From: Ruminococcus flavefaciens FD-1
GTDB taxonomy: Bacteria; Bacillota; Clostridia; Oscillospirales; Ruminococcaceae
DNA length: 64,000 bases
Assembly: GCA_000174895.1 (NCBI GenBank)
Contig: ACOK01000114.1
Location: 1 to 64,000 of the forward strand
Reading direction: 5' to 3'
Part shown: piece by piece, positions 43,786 through 52,342 of the stretch
Numbering within the stretch: the stretch's first letter is position 1
How the letters are laid out: every line of letters begins with the position of its first letter
Translations under genes and position numbers: made by a program
The notes under the pieces: generated by a model
What the model was told of the DNA's origin: nothing
The model's database searches: none
What the model saw: only the letters and a program-made list of their open reading frames with translations

Positions 43786-43827
43786 TTGACAAAACTGTGC
43801 TAACTGTGTATACTGTATACATACAGT
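43786..43827 (+). promoter_or_regulatory. Promoter and overlapping operator of the GntR-ABC operon
   Basis: TTGACA (43786-43791), 17 bp, TATACT (43809-43814). The -10 box lies inside the palindrome gtatac-t-gtatac (43808-43820), embedded in a larger imperfect inverted repeat actgtgtat...acatacagt, as expected for GntR/YtrA autorepression. Confidence 0.75.
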
Positions 43828-43856
43828 ACAGACGAGGTACACAGTGAGGTGATGAC

Positions 43857-44228
43857 TTGAATATATTCATTGATAACAAAAACGGCGCTCCCATTTACGA
43901 TCAGATCTACAATCAGATCAAAAGCGCCATCATATCCGGAGAGCTCAAAGAGAACGCCGCTCTCCCCTCTATCCGCAATCTGGCTAAGGACCTGCGAATA
44001 AGCGTGGTCACTACCAAAAGGGCTTACGATGAGCTTGAGCGTGAGGGATTCATTTACACCCTCCCTGCAAAGGGCTGTTTCGTGGCTCCGAAAAATACCG
44101 AGCTTCTTCGTGAGGAGAATCTGAAAACCATTGAAAACTACCTGCTTGAGATAAAACAACTGGCCGCAAGCTGCAATCTTTCCACTGATGACGTTATCGC
44201 AATGTACAGGTATCTTGACGAAAACTAA
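43857..44228 (+). CDS. GntR-family (YtrA subfamily) repressor
   Basis: 123 aa starting at TTG 43857 (SD gaggtgat; the ATG just upstream meets a stop after two codons). Winged HTH: PIYDQIYNQIKSAIISGELKENAALPSIRNLAKDLRISVVTTKRAYDELEREGFIYTLPAKGCFVA; the C-terminal tail is short, with no effector domain, as in YtrA. It is encoded directly ahead of an ABC transporter and probably represses it in response to envelope or antibiotic stress. Confidence 0.9.
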   Translation: MNIFIDNKNGAPIYDQIYNQIKSAIISGELKENAALPSIRNLAKDLRISVVTTKRAYDELEREGFIYTLPAKGCFVAPKNTELLREENLKTIENYLLEIKQLAASCNLSTDDVIAMYRYLDEN

Positions 44229-44241
44229 AGGAGATGTTTTT

Positions 44242-45069
44242 ATGAACGCATTAGAGATCAAAAATCTTACCAAACACTACAACGGATTTACACTCGATAA
44301 TATTTCTTTCTCACTCCCTCAGGGATGTATCCTCGGACTTATCGGAGAAAACGGCGCAGGAAAAAGTACTACCATCCGATCTATTCTGGGTTCGTTAAAA
44401 TATGACGGCGACATCAAAGTGCTTGGCAAACCAATATCCGCTGACCTAAAAAACAGGATAGGCGTTGTTCTGGATGAAGTTGGTTTTCCTGATAAGCTCA
44501 ACGTCAAAGACGTGAACTCGATCATGAAAAATATGTTCACCAACTGGGATAATGATGCTTTCCTCGGATATATCAAGAAATTCGGACTCCCTGATGACAA
44601 GGCTTTCTCGGAATTCTCTAAGGGAATGAAAATGAAGCTGGGAATTGCAGTGGCTCTCTCCCATAACGCCGAGCTTCTCATCCTTGATGAACCTACAAGC
44701 GGTCTTGATCCGCTGGTAAGAGATGAAATAATCGACATCCTCAACGACTTCACCCGAGACGATAATCACTCGATACTTATTTCTTCTCACATCGTCAGCG
44801 ACCTCGAAAAGCTCTGTGACTACATAGCATTTCTCCATAAGGGAAAGCTTATGCTCTGCGAGGAGAAGGACGCACTCCTCGAACAGTACGTTTTCATCAA
44901 TACATCCGAGGAAAAGCTTGCTGAACTGGACGAAAACGCAGTCAAGGGCAAGCGCTCATCAAAGTGGGGCACTGAGGCTATCGTAGACAGAGAGCTGATC
45001 CCCGATTCATTCGACACCAAACCCGTTACAATAGAAGATCTGTTCATATTCATGGCTAAGGAGGACTAA
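44242..45069 (+). CDS. ABC transporter ATP-binding protein
   Basis: 275 aa from ATG 44242 (SD aaaggagatg). Walker A GENGAGKST, signature EFSKGMKMKLGIA (a variant of LSGGQ seen in YtrB/BcrA-like proteins), Walker B LLILDEPTSGLDP, switch His in SILISSHIVSDLE. The C-terminal extension is typical of this subgroup. It pairs with the permease starting 5 bp downstream; probable efflux or envelope-stress pump. Confidence 0.9.
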   Translation: MNALEIKNLTKHYNGFTLDNISFSLPQGCILGLIGENGAGKSTTIRSILGSLKYDGDIKVLGKPISADLKNRIGVVLDEVGFPDKLNVKDVNSIMKNMFTNWDNDAFLGYIKKFGLPDDKAFSEFSKGMKMKLGIAVALSHNAELLILDEPTSGLDPLVRDEIIDILNDFTRDDNHSILISSHIVSDLEKLCDYIAFLHKGKLMLCEEKDALLEQYVFINTSEEKLAELDENAVKGKRSSKWGTEAIVDRELIPDSFDTKPVTIEDLFIFMAKED

Positions 45070-45073
45070 AACA

Positions 45074-45712
45074 ATGATGAAAGGTTTACTTACAAAGGAA
45101 TTTATCGTATTTTTAAAGACATCCAGAACTCAGATATTCATTATATTAATGTTCATTATGCTCGGAATCCTGATGAAAAATATCATGTACATCATGTTCA
45201 TTCCGCTTCTTCTCCCGATGATGGCTAAGCAGGGACTCGCTGTTGACGAGATCAGCAAATGGGATAAGTACTCCGCTTGCTTCCCCGTTGACAGAAAAAA
45301 GATCGTATCTTCAAAGTACCTGCTGATATTCTTCATCTCCATCGCTGCATTCATCATAACTGCAATCTCAATTGTCATACTGAAGAACTTCAAGCCCGAT
45401 CCGGAAAATCCCATAGGACGCATTGCTCCTTACCTCGCAGCAGCAGTTGCAGAATCACTTATACTCCCTTCGCTTTCGCTCCCCTTCGATTTCAAATTCG
45501 GCACATCAAAGGGTAAAGTAATGTACTTCATCGCTACAGCGTTCGCAGCAGCACTTCTCTCAGCAACAACAATGCTCCCTGACAAGCAGTCCATTCTTTC
45601 AAAGATCAGCAATCCATCATTAATTATCACACTTGCATTCTGCATATCAGCAGCAGTATTCATCGTTTCATGGCTCATATCCACTAAAATTTATGAAGCC
45701 AAGGAGATCTGA
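45074..45712 (+). CDS. ABC-2 type permease
   Basis: 212 aa, six predicted membrane segments (e.g. IFIILMFIMLGILMKNIMYIMFIPLLLPMM, YLLIFFISIAAFIITAISIVIL), no signal peptide; ABC-2 family 5-like. SD aaggagg. Two start codons (45074, 45077) are possible. It forms the membrane part of the transporter with the preceding ATPase. Confidence 0.85.
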   Translation: MMKGLLTKEFIVFLKTSRTQIFIILMFIMLGILMKNIMYIMFIPLLLPMMAKQGLAVDEISKWDKYSACFPVDRKKIVSSKYLLIFFISIAAFIITAISIVILKNFKPDPENPIGRIAPYLAAAVAESLILPSLSLPFDFKFGTSKGKVMYFIATAFAAALLSATTMLPDKQSILSKISNPSLIITLAFCISAAVFIVSWLISTKIYEAKEI

Positions 45713-45733
45713 TTGCAGAAATCAGAAAGTAGT

Positions 45734-45772
45734 AAGGTCCGTAAGTTTGATCGCTTACGGACCTTTTCTTTA
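45734..45772 (+). terminator. Terminator of the GntR-ABC operon
   Basis: aaggtccgtaag / cttacggacctt with loop tttgatcg, followed by ttctttatg. Confidence 0.85.
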
Positions 45773-45787
45773 TGTTACAATAAAAAA

Positions 45788-45824
45788 ATCCCCCGAAACG
45801 AAACTGTGTTTCAGGGAATTAAGT
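45788..45824. terminator. Imperfect hairpin before the FkbM gene end
   Basis: tcccccgaaac...gtttcagggaa, an imperfect stem with A/T-rich flanks, 60 bp past the stop of the minus-strand methyltransferase gene. Confidence 0.45.
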
Positions 45825-45883
45825 TACTGCTTTCTACTTTCTAATCTCTGTTTTCTGCTTTCTGCTTTCTGATCACTACAGAC

Positions 45884-46948
45884 TCAGGGAGTTGCGTAGA
45901 GATTTGTTTCCCATGCAGGGATGTAGAGCTGATGTCTGATGTACAGCTTATACGCAGGATTCAGCTTTTTAATAAGAAGAGGCAGCTCGAAAATGTCCTC
46001 GTTGCGGTGGTATAGCGAAACCATCATCTTAGGAGTGTTATGGGCAATATTGATAGCCGAACCCCAGATAGCTTCACGCTCGAAGCCTTCAACGTCCATC
46101 TTTATAATAGTAGCCGATCTCTTTCCGAGGATGCTGTCAACGGAACGTGCAGCTACCATATTCTCCGAACCTGCGGAAATAGCGGACTGTCTGCCTGCCT
46201 TTGCCGCAAAGGGAAGCTCTGTATCGATGCACCATGCAGCTGCGTTGAGAGCGAAAACATTAGGCATCTCGTCAATGAACTTAGTCAGCTTCTTGAAGTT
46301 CTTCTTGTCGGGTTCAAGTGCGAATATAGCCGCATACTTGCCGTGTGTGAACTCCAGCAGCTCCTTGATGGTGTCTCCGTTGTAAGCGCCCAGGTCAACG
46401 TAGACCTCATTGAGGCCGGGCTTGATGATCTTTCTGTAGATCTCAGCCTTTGAAGTTGTTACCTCGCTGAGATACTCGATCTTTCCGCTTATCTTGAAGT
46501 TGATGATATTTGCGTAAACTTTGCGTGAGTAGTCATCAGCAAGGCTGTCGTAAACCTTCTGGATCTGCTCCTCATGCTCCTTGCAGTACTCATATGTGAA
46601 AAGTCCCGTACCTACAACAGGTACATCGGGCACGTAAAGAGTGTGCTTTTCTGCGATCTCGTGGATCTTGTCAACTATCTCCTGATAGCCTGCTGCGAAT
46701 GCCAGTACCACAACGAAATCGTCAACAGCTTCCTCAATCTCGGAAAGCTTATGTACACGGAAGCCCTCGAATGAATGGCCTCTTACAAAATCATCACTTG
46801 CGAATATTCCGGAAACGGCAATGCCTCTCTGTTTGAAAACGTTCATTATCTTGAGAGCGCCGTCGCCCATTCCGTATATAAAAATTGGTCTTTCTTCAGC
46901 CTTTAATCTGTCCCAGCAGGATTGTGTTTCAGTTATAAAGGAGAGCAT
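45884..46948 (-). CDS. FkbM-family SAM-dependent methyltransferase
   Basis: 354 aa. N-terminal Rossmann-like part (PIFIYGMGDGALKIMNVFKQRGIAVSGIFASD) resembling nucleotide-sugar or transferase accessory domains, then the FkbM core: YVDLGAYNGDTIKEL (SAM site), ALEPDKKNFKKL and IKMDVEGFEREAIWG. FkbM enzymes O-methylate sugars or polyketides. It lies 21 bp downstream of the PH-domain gene; the link is unclear. SD ggggtga. Confidence 0.85.
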   Translation of the reverse strand: MLSFITETQSCWDRLKAEERPIFIYGMGDGALKIMNVFKQRGIAVSGIFASDDFVRGHSFEGFRVHKLSEIEEAVDDFVVVLAFAAGYQEIVDKIHEIAEKHTLYVPDVPVVGTGLFTYEYCKEHEEQIQKVYDSLADDYSRKVYANIINFKISGKIEYLSEVTTSKAEIYRKIIKPGLNEVYVDLGAYNGDTIKELLEFTHGKYAAIFALEPDKKNFKKLTKFIDEMPNVFALNAAAWCIDTELPFAAKAGRQSAISAGSENMVAARSVDSILGKRSATIIKMDVEGFEREAIWGSAINIAHNTPKMMVSLYHRNEDIFELPLLIKKLNPAYKLYIRHQLYIPAWETNLYATP

Positions 46949-46969
46949 TTTATCACCCCTGTGGTTTTA

Positions 46970-47407
46970 TTAATATGTTTCTCCGTCGAAATGGTCATCG
47001 TGGCCTTCGTCGTAGTTATCATCATAATGGCCGCCGTAACCGCCGCCGTAGCCCATCATATCACGGCCTCTGATGCCGTATCTGTCACGCATGATATTCA
47101 TGTGCTTGTCGATAAGCTCTGAAACCTTGCGGACATTCTTGATGCAGTGTATCTCCTTGGAAGGAGTATCGGCATCCTTGCTGTAGACAATGATAGAGCC
47201 GCAGCCCACCAGTCTCTGAAGGAACGGAAGGCGTACTTTTTTATCGATTATCTTGTAAAGGTCTATTTCATCCTCACTTATGCTGAAAACACCTGTACGT
47301 GTAATGAACTTGGTCTCAGTGAGAAAATACCTTGTAAAAGAAAGCGGAAGGCCTAAGAAAGTGCCTTTCTTAGCGGTCCAGACATATTTTATCTCGTCTT
47401 TTTTCAT
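46970..47407 (-). CDS. Bacterial PH-domain protein with Gly/His/Asp-rich tail
   Basis: 145 aa. Residues 1-105 fit a YdbT/bPH2-type PH domain (FTRYFLTETKFITRTGVFSISEDEIDLYKIIDKKVR, IIVYSKDADTPSKEIHCI). The tail is GYGGGYGGHYDDNYDEGHDDHFDG, which could bind metal. SD AGGAGG before ATG 47407. Soluble as far as can be seen. Operon with the FkbM gene. Confidence 0.75.
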   Translation of the reverse strand: MKKDEIKYVWTAKKGTFLGLPLSFTRYFLTETKFITRTGVFSISEDEIDLYKIIDKKVRLPFLQRLVGCGSIIVYSKDADTPSKEIHCIKNVRKVSELIDKHMNIMRDRYGIRGRDMMGYGGGYGGHYDDNYDEGHDDHFDGETY

Positions 47408-47607
47408 GTAAAAACCTCCTTTGCGATAATTGCATGATTTGTCTTACAAATTATTTTACCACAAAAATTTAATATAGTCAAGTGGTTATGAAGTTATTAG
47501 TTGTCGGTTATATAAGATGTGTGCTGTTGACCACAAAATCATTTCCAAAAGATATTGCAATAGTATGAAAAGCATGGAACAGTCCCGCCGAATAGCCGTA
47601 TTGTAGG

Positions 47608-47629
47608 GGCGGACGCCCTCGTCCGCCCG
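47608..47629. repeat. Intergenic hairpin GGGCGGACG-N4-CGTCCGCCC
   Basis: Second copy of the hairpin at 42020-42041, with loop ccct. It sits in the 47408-47712 gap, which has no other feature. Confidence 0.7.
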
Positions 47630-47712
47630 TTAATCACACATATAATCTGACTTTATCGAAAGAGTGAAAATATCATTGAACAGTTCGATAATAACTTTTT
47701 TCAAAAAAGGTC

Positions 47713-47741
47713 TTTACAAAAGAAGAATTATGTGGTATAAT
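47713..47741 (+). promoter_or_regulatory. rpsO promoter
   Basis: TTTACA (47713-47718), 17 bp, TATAAT (47736-47741). About 80 nt of leader follow (caccgtgtacttggactc...), possibly the target for S15 autoregulation. Confidence 0.8.
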
Positions 47742-47829
47742 ATTTACACCGTGTACTTGGACTCGGGCATGACCTCGTTTTTCACCCCTGTCTACGTTAG
47801 CGGAATATTTTATTAAGAGGTGCTTCAAA

Positions 47830-48096
47830 ATGTTATTGAAGGATGAAAAGACAGCCGTTATCGAGGCTAACAGAACACACGAAAACGACACAGGTTCCCC
47901 TGAGGTTCAGATCGCTATTCTCACAAGAAGAATCAATGATCTCACAAACCACCTCAAGGAGCACAAGAATGACCACCACTCAAGAAGAGGTCTTCTCAAG
48001 ATGGTTGGTCACAGACGTAACCTTCTCGGCTATCTCAAGAAGAAGGACATCAACAGATATCGTGCTATCGTAGAGAAGCTCGGTCTCCGTAAGTAA
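47830..48096 (+). CDS. rpsO: 30S ribosomal protein S15
   Basis: 88 aa, the normal length. [55 protein letters not shown] are family hallmarks. It binds the central domain of 16S rRNA. SD aagaggtg. pnp follows, the usual neighbour. Confidence 0.98.
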   Translation: MLLKDEKTAVIEANRTHENDTGSPEVQIAILTRRINDLTNHLKEHKNDHHSRRGLLKMVGHRRNLLGYLKKKDINRYRAIVEKLGLRK

Positions 48097-48288
48097 TCAT
48101 TCGTGTACTAAGGCAGAGGGCTTTCGCTTTCTGCCTTTACGTCTTTACATCGACACAAAATCATACTATACGATACGGCGGCAGATGATTAGAAGTCAGA
48201 GGCAAGCGCCATGCGCACAGGCTGACATTTGCCTCTAACTTCTATGCGCTGTCTCCGTATTGGAAATTCTATCACAGGAGGCATATCA

Positions 48289-50403
48289 ATGTTTGAAAAT
48301 TACAGAACTTTTGAAACTACTTATGCAGGCAGACCTCTCGTAGTCGAGACAGGCAAGACCTGCGGACTTTCCAACGGATCATGCTGGGTAAGATACGGCG
48401 AAACTGTCGTTATGGCCAACGTTACCGCAAGCGCTAAGCCAAGAGAAGGCGTTGACTTCTTCCCTCTCTCTGTTGACTACGAAGAGAGACTTTACTCAGT
48501 AGGCAAGATCCCCGGTTCTTTCACAAAGCGTGAAGGCAAGCCCACAGAAAAGGCTATCCTCACATCACGCTGCGTTGACAGACCTATCCGTCCTCTCTTC
48601 CCTAAGGATATGAGAAACGACGTATCAGTTGTTATGACAGTTCTCTCCGTTGAGCCCGACAACTCACCCGAGATCGCTGGTATGATCGCTACTTCCATCG
48701 CTATCTCTATTTCCGATATCCCATGGAACGGTCCTATCTCAGGCATCAACGTTGGTCTCGTTGACGGCGAGATCGTGCTCAATCCTACTCTTGAGCAGAG
48801 AGCCAAGACTGACCTTGTACTTACAGTTGCAGGTACTGCCGAGAAGATCGTTATGATCGAGGCCGGCGCTAATGAAGTTCCCGAGGATACAATGCTGGAA
48901 GCTATCATGAAGGGTCACGAAGAGATCAAGAAGATGGTCGCTTTCATCAAGGACATCCAGTCACAGATCGGCAAGCCTAAGTTCGCTTTCGAGTCTATGG
49001 AAGTAGATCACGATATGTTCGACGCAATCGAAGAATTCGCAGCTGAGAGAGTTAAGTTCGCTCTCGATACTAACGACAAGAACGTTCGTGACGAGAGACT
49101 TGCTCCTATCGTTGACGATATCCATGCTAAGTTCGACGAGCAGTACCCTGAGCAGATCGCTATGATCGACGAGTGCATCTACAAGCTTCAGAAGAAGATC
49201 GTTCGTAACTGGCTCTACGAGGGCAAGCGTGTTGACGGCAGAGGCATCGATGAGATCCGTCCTCTTGCTGCTGAAGTAGGACTTCTCCCACGTGTTCACG
49301 GTTCAGGTCTCTTCACAAGAGGTCAGACACAGGTCCTCACTATTGCTACACTGGGCCCTGTTAGCGATGCTCAGCGTATCGATGGTCTTGATGAAGAAGA
49401 GTCAAAGAGATATATGCACCAGTACAACTTCCCAAGCTACTCAGTTGGTGAAACAAAGCCTTCAAGAGGACCCGGACGCCGTGAGATCGGCCATGGTGCT
49501 CTCGCTGAAAGAGCTCTTGCTCCTGTTATCCCGTCAGTTGACGAGTTCCCATACGCTCTGAGACTTGTTTCGGAAGTCCTCTCATCCAACGGTTCAACTT
49601 CACAGGGCTCTATCTGCGGTTCCACACTTGCTCTCATGGATGCAGGCGTACCGATCAAGGCTCCTGTTGCAGGTATCTCATGCGGACTTATCACAAAGCC
49701 CGACAGTGACGAATTCATGACAATGGTGGATATCCAGGGTCTCGAAGACTTCTTCGGCGACATGGACTTCAAGGTTGGCGGTACTCATAAGGGTATCACT
49801 GCTATCCAGGTGGATATCAAGGTTGACGGTCTTACACCTGCTATCATCAAGGAAGCATTCGAGAAGACAAGAAAGGCTCGTCTCTACATCCTCGATGAGG
49901 TCATGCTCAAGGCTATCCCAGAGCCAAGAAAGACAGTTAACAAGTACGCTCCTAAGATGCTCCAGACCAAGATCCCTGCTGACAAGATCAGAGAGGTCAT
50001 CGGTTCAGGCGGAAAGACTATTCAGAAGATCTCTGCTGACTGCGATGTCAAGATCGATATCAGCGACGACGGAAATGTATTCATCAGCGGCATCGATGCT
50101 GGAAACTCCAACAAGGCTCTCCAGATCGTTGAGACAATCGCAAACGGTCCTGAGGTCGGAGCAATTTACCGTGGCAAGGTAGTTCGTATCATGGACTTCG
50201 GCGCATTTGTTGAGATCGTTCCCGGCGTTGACGGACTGGTTCACATTTCTAAGCTGGACAAGTCAAGAGTTGAGAAGGTTGAGGATATCGTTTCTATCGG
50301 CGACGAGATCGTAGTAAAGGTTACTGAGATCGACCGTCAGGGCAGGATCAATCTTTCACGCAAGGACGCTCTTGCCGAGATCGAAGCTAAGAGAAATTCA
50401 TAA
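48289..50403 (+). CDS. pnp: Polyribonucleotide nucleotidyltransferase (PNPase)
   Basis: 704 aa from ATG 48289 (AGGAGG 6 bp upstream; the frame is open 20 codons earlier). Two RNase PH domains with the linker helix between, FTRGQTQVLTIATLG and SNGSTSQGSICGSTLALMDAG (active site), KH domain (IPADKIREVIGSGGKTIQKI) and C-terminal S1 domain (GAIYRGKVVRIMDFGAFVEI). It degrades RNA 3' to 5' by phosphorolysis. Codon use is strongly biased, as in highly expressed genes. Confidence 0.98.
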   Translation: MFENYRTFETTYAGRPLVVETGKTCGLSNGSCWVRYGETVVMANVTASAKPREGVDFFPLSVDYEERLYSVGKIPGSFTKREGKPTEKAILTSRCVDRPIRPLFPKDMRNDVSVVMTVLSVEPDNSPEIAGMIATSIAISISDIPWNGPISGINVGLVDGEIVLNPTLEQRAKTDLVLTVAGTAEKIVMIEAGANEVPEDTMLEAIMKGHEEIKKMVAFIKDIQSQIGKPKFAFESMEVDHDMFDAIEEFAAERVKFALDTNDKNVRDERLAPIVDDIHAKFDEQYPEQIAMIDECIYKLQKKIVRNWLYEGKRVDGRGIDEIRPLAAEVGLLPRVHGSGLFTRGQTQVLTIATLGPVSDAQRIDGLDEEESKRYMHQYNFPSYSVGETKPSRGPGRREIGHGALAERALAPVIPSVDEFPYALRLVSEVLSSNGSTSQGSICGSTLALMDAGVPIKAPVAGISCGLITKPDSDEFMTMVDIQGLEDFFGDMDFKVGGTHKGITAIQVDIKVDGLTPAIIKEAFEKTRKARLYILDEVMLKAIPEPRKTVNKYAPKMLQTKIPADKIREVIGSGGKTIQKISADCDVKIDISDDGNVFISGIDAGNSNKALQIVETIANGPEVGAIYRGKVVRIMDFGAFVEIVPGVDGLVHISKLDKSRVEKVEDIVSIGDEIVVKVTEIDRQGRINLSRKDALAEIEAKRNS

Positions 50404-50409
50404 AAATAC

Positions 50410-50446
50410 AGCCATAGTATCCTCATGGGTGCTATGGCTTTTTGTT
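50410..50446 (+). terminator. pnp terminator
   Basis: agccatag / ctatggct with T-run (ctttttgtt). A near-identical stem ends the hom operon at 60656-60693. Confidence 0.8.
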
Positions 50447-50457
50447 AAGGTGATAAT

Positions 50458-50805
50458 ATGGACTTATATCGCTACTCTCACACGATTGCTGACGATGACC
50501 GTTTTGAAAAGGAATTCTCTGAGATCACGAGAGTTGACCGTAACGGAATAATGTTCAAGGATGGGCATAAAATAGCCTTTTGTGACTGTATCAACAACTG
50601 GAACGGTGATGAAAAATATGTGGCGGTTAGAGATATCTCAGCAGAGCCGCCATATATGGAATTCCCATCTGCTGTAAAACCTACACGGATATTTTTTCCC
50701 AAAAGGCGGCGGATATTACTAATGTGGATAACCAATAAGGACGAGTTCCGAAATCTGAGAGCAAAAATTGAGAAATACGGCTATGTGACATTTGACCTTA
50801 GCTGA
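50458..50805 (+). CDS. Hypothetical protein
   Basis: 115 aa, starting 12 nt after the pnp terminator with SD aaggtga. Basic and aromatic (DLYRYSHTIADDDRFEKEF, FPKRRRILLMWITNKDEFRNLRAKI), no signal peptide or membrane helix. The first half has alternating beta strands (ITRVDRNGIMFKDGHKIAFCDCI), so a small beta-barrel or PH-like fold is possible. Not recognised. Confidence 0.65.
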   Translation: MDLYRYSHTIADDDRFEKEFSEITRVDRNGIMFKDGHKIAFCDCINNWNGDEKYVAVRDISAEPPYMEFPSAVKPTRIFFPKRRRILLMWITNKDEFRNLRAKIEKYGYVTFDLS

Positions 50806-50816
50806 CCGCAAAAGTA

Positions 50817-50843
50817 AAAGCCCGACTTACGCTGTCGGGCTCC
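50817..50843 (-). terminator. Terminator, better on the minus strand
   Basis: agcccgac / gtcgggct, loop ttacgct. On the minus strand it is followed by tttacttttgc, on the plus by ccaccttta. It can end the putative noncoding RNA read from 51735 as well as the 115-aa gene. Confidence 0.75.
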
Positions 50844-51735
50844 ACCTTTATATTCAATTTTAATTTTCGTTATTCTTTAAGCGACTTTCATCACTTCGCT
50901 AAATTGCCCTTTGGACTCACCCTTTCGGTTTTAATATTCGAGAAGATACCTTACTGTTTTCATAGTATCAACTTCCTTTATTGTAAAGTCTTGATTGATC
51001 ACCTGAAAATTTTGTATTGGTCCTTGCGATCGCCTTCCATCCGACTCGCTGCGGATCATAGGCTAAAAGTTAACCTTTTATCTCATGGGACTCACCTTTC
51101 GTAATTATTTGCTCCCTTTCGGAACATTGGTGTTAAGTTGTACTTTTTTATCTCATGGGACTCACCTTTCGCAATTATTTGTTCCCCTTTCGGAACATTG
51201 GTGTTAAGTTATACTTTTTATCTCATGGGACTCACCTTTCGTAGTTATTTACTCCTCGCCGGAGCATTGGTGTGAAAGTTATACTTTTTATCTCATGGGA
51301 CTCACCTTTCATGATTATTTACTTCCTTGCGAAGCATTCAGCATAAACCAAAACTAAATTCTCATGGGACTCAACCTTTACATTTTATTTCTTAGCGATA
51401 TATCTAAAGACAAATTGTCGGAATTTCAGATAATCCTGTATCTTGAATTGACTTTAGACATGAAGCCGTTTTAAGATTCAGCAATACGTCAGCCTTCTGA
51501 TCGGATCAATAACCTTCTGTCATTTCAATCATCGGAACAAGCTCTAAGCCTATATTCCCACTTTAGCAGATCCAATCAGTCAGCAAGCCCGCCGGCTTCA
51601 CGCTGCTGATTTGAGGTTCCTTCCATCGGACTCACTCACCTTTCCGCTTGTTATAATTTACATTGAGGACGAGCCTCAGACCAAGTAAACCAAGCTTCCG
51701 AAGTTCCCTTTTCTTTAGGTCTCTTCGTTTTCCTT
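50820..51735 (-). ncRNA. Putative noncoding RNA of about 0.9 kb containing 70-nt tandem repeats
   Basis: No protein of more than about 66 codons, and none with a good ribosome site, fits this 0.9 kb. On the minus strand a promoter (TTGACT-17-TAATAT, 51770-51742) faces a terminator (50817-50843). The transcript would hold four 70-nt units whose central stem-loop keeps pairing through base changes, plus the motif AAAGGTGAGTCC before each repeat end and related copies at about 51628-51645, 51030-51056 and 50917-50934. Repeat covariation and clean transcription signals favour a structured RNA. I do not recognise a known class. Confidence 0.55.
51081..51380 (-). repeat. 70-nt tandem repeat array, four full units and a partial fifth
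   Basis: Units start at 51081, 51151, 51221, 51291 and 51360, each with tctcatgggactcacctttc on the plus strand. On the minus strand each has a 6-bp stem: TGTTCC/GGAGCA, TGTTCC/GGAACA, TGCTCC/GGAGTA, TGCTTC/GAAGTA. Stem position 3 changes T-A to C-G and position 5 C-G to T-A, keeping the pairs. Loops are 5-6 nt. Confidence 0.85.
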
Positions 51736-51741
51736 GATTAT

Positions 51742-51770
51742 ATATTACCACAACCTTTGGATAAAGTCAA
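51742..51770 (-). promoter_or_regulatory. Promoter of the putative noncoding RNA
   Basis: Minus strand TTGACT (51770-51765), 17 bp, TAATAT (51747-51742). Confidence 0.6.
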
Positions 51771-51878
51771 TAGTATTTAATCAACTTTTCGCAAATATTA
51801 ATGTATTTTGTCAGCTTCAACAATGAGAGCAACTGTCTTTTGTACTATTTGTATAATACAACTTCCCGAAATTTCCGC

Positions 51879-51907
51879 TTGCTTTTTTATATATAATAGT
51901 GTATAAT
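51879..51907 (+). promoter_or_regulatory. Promoter of the DUF1292 gene
   Basis: TTGCTT (51879-51884), 17 bp, TATAAT (51902-51907). Confidence 0.65.
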
Positions 51908-51945
51908 GATAACATCACACAGGCGAAAGCCGGAAGGAGAAACAT

Positions 51946-52263
51946 ATGTCAGAAATGAATGAATACACCCCCGAGCTGTTTGAGCTCATTGATGAGGACG
52001 GCAACAAGAAAGCTTTTGAGCTGATCGATGCTACCGAAATGGACGGCGAGCAGTACTTCGCTATGGTGCCCGCTGCCGAGGATGAGGACTACCTCAACGC
52101 TGACTGCGATTTGGTAATACTTAAAACTGTCTACGAGGACGGCGAAGAGATCCTGGCTTCCATCGACGATGACGAGGAGTTCGATAAGGTGTCGGGTTAC
52201 TTCCTTCAGAGGATCCAGGATGTGTTTGAAAACGGCATTGATGATGACGAAGAAGACGAGTGA
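51946..52263 (+). CDS. DUF1292 (YrzB-like) protein
   Basis: 105 aa, very acidic: FELIDEDGNKKAFELIDATEMDGEQYFAMVP, then DCDLVILKTVYEDGEEILASIDDDEEFDKVSGYF. The pattern matches DUF1292, a small conserved Firmicutes protein of unknown role usually near yrrK/yrzL. Those partners are not here. SD ggaaggag. 6S RNA follows. Confidence 0.85.
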   Translation: MSEMNEYTPELFELIDEDGNKKAFELIDATEMDGEQYFAMVPAAEDEDYLNADCDLVILKTVYEDGEEILASIDDDEEFDKVSGYFLQRIQDVFENGIDDDEEDE

Positions 52264-52306
52264 TAATGAAAAATTTTCCTTTTTGCATAATTTTTCATAA
52301 AACCAC

Positions 52307-52335
52307 TTGATTTTTCATAAAAGCTGTGCTATAAT
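52307..52335 (+). promoter_or_regulatory. 6S RNA promoter
   Basis: TTGATT (52307-52312), 17 bp, TATAAT (52330-52335). Confidence 0.8.
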
Positions 52336-52342
52336 ATAGACA

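Noticed and set aside
48229-48288. Longer N-terminus for PNPase
   Set aside because: The 20 extra codons have no ribosome site, while AGGAGG precedes the MFENY start that fits the family.
51081-51380. CRISPR array
   Set aside because: The repeated sequence fills the whole 70-nt unit; there are no unique spacers of constant length and no cas genes nearby.
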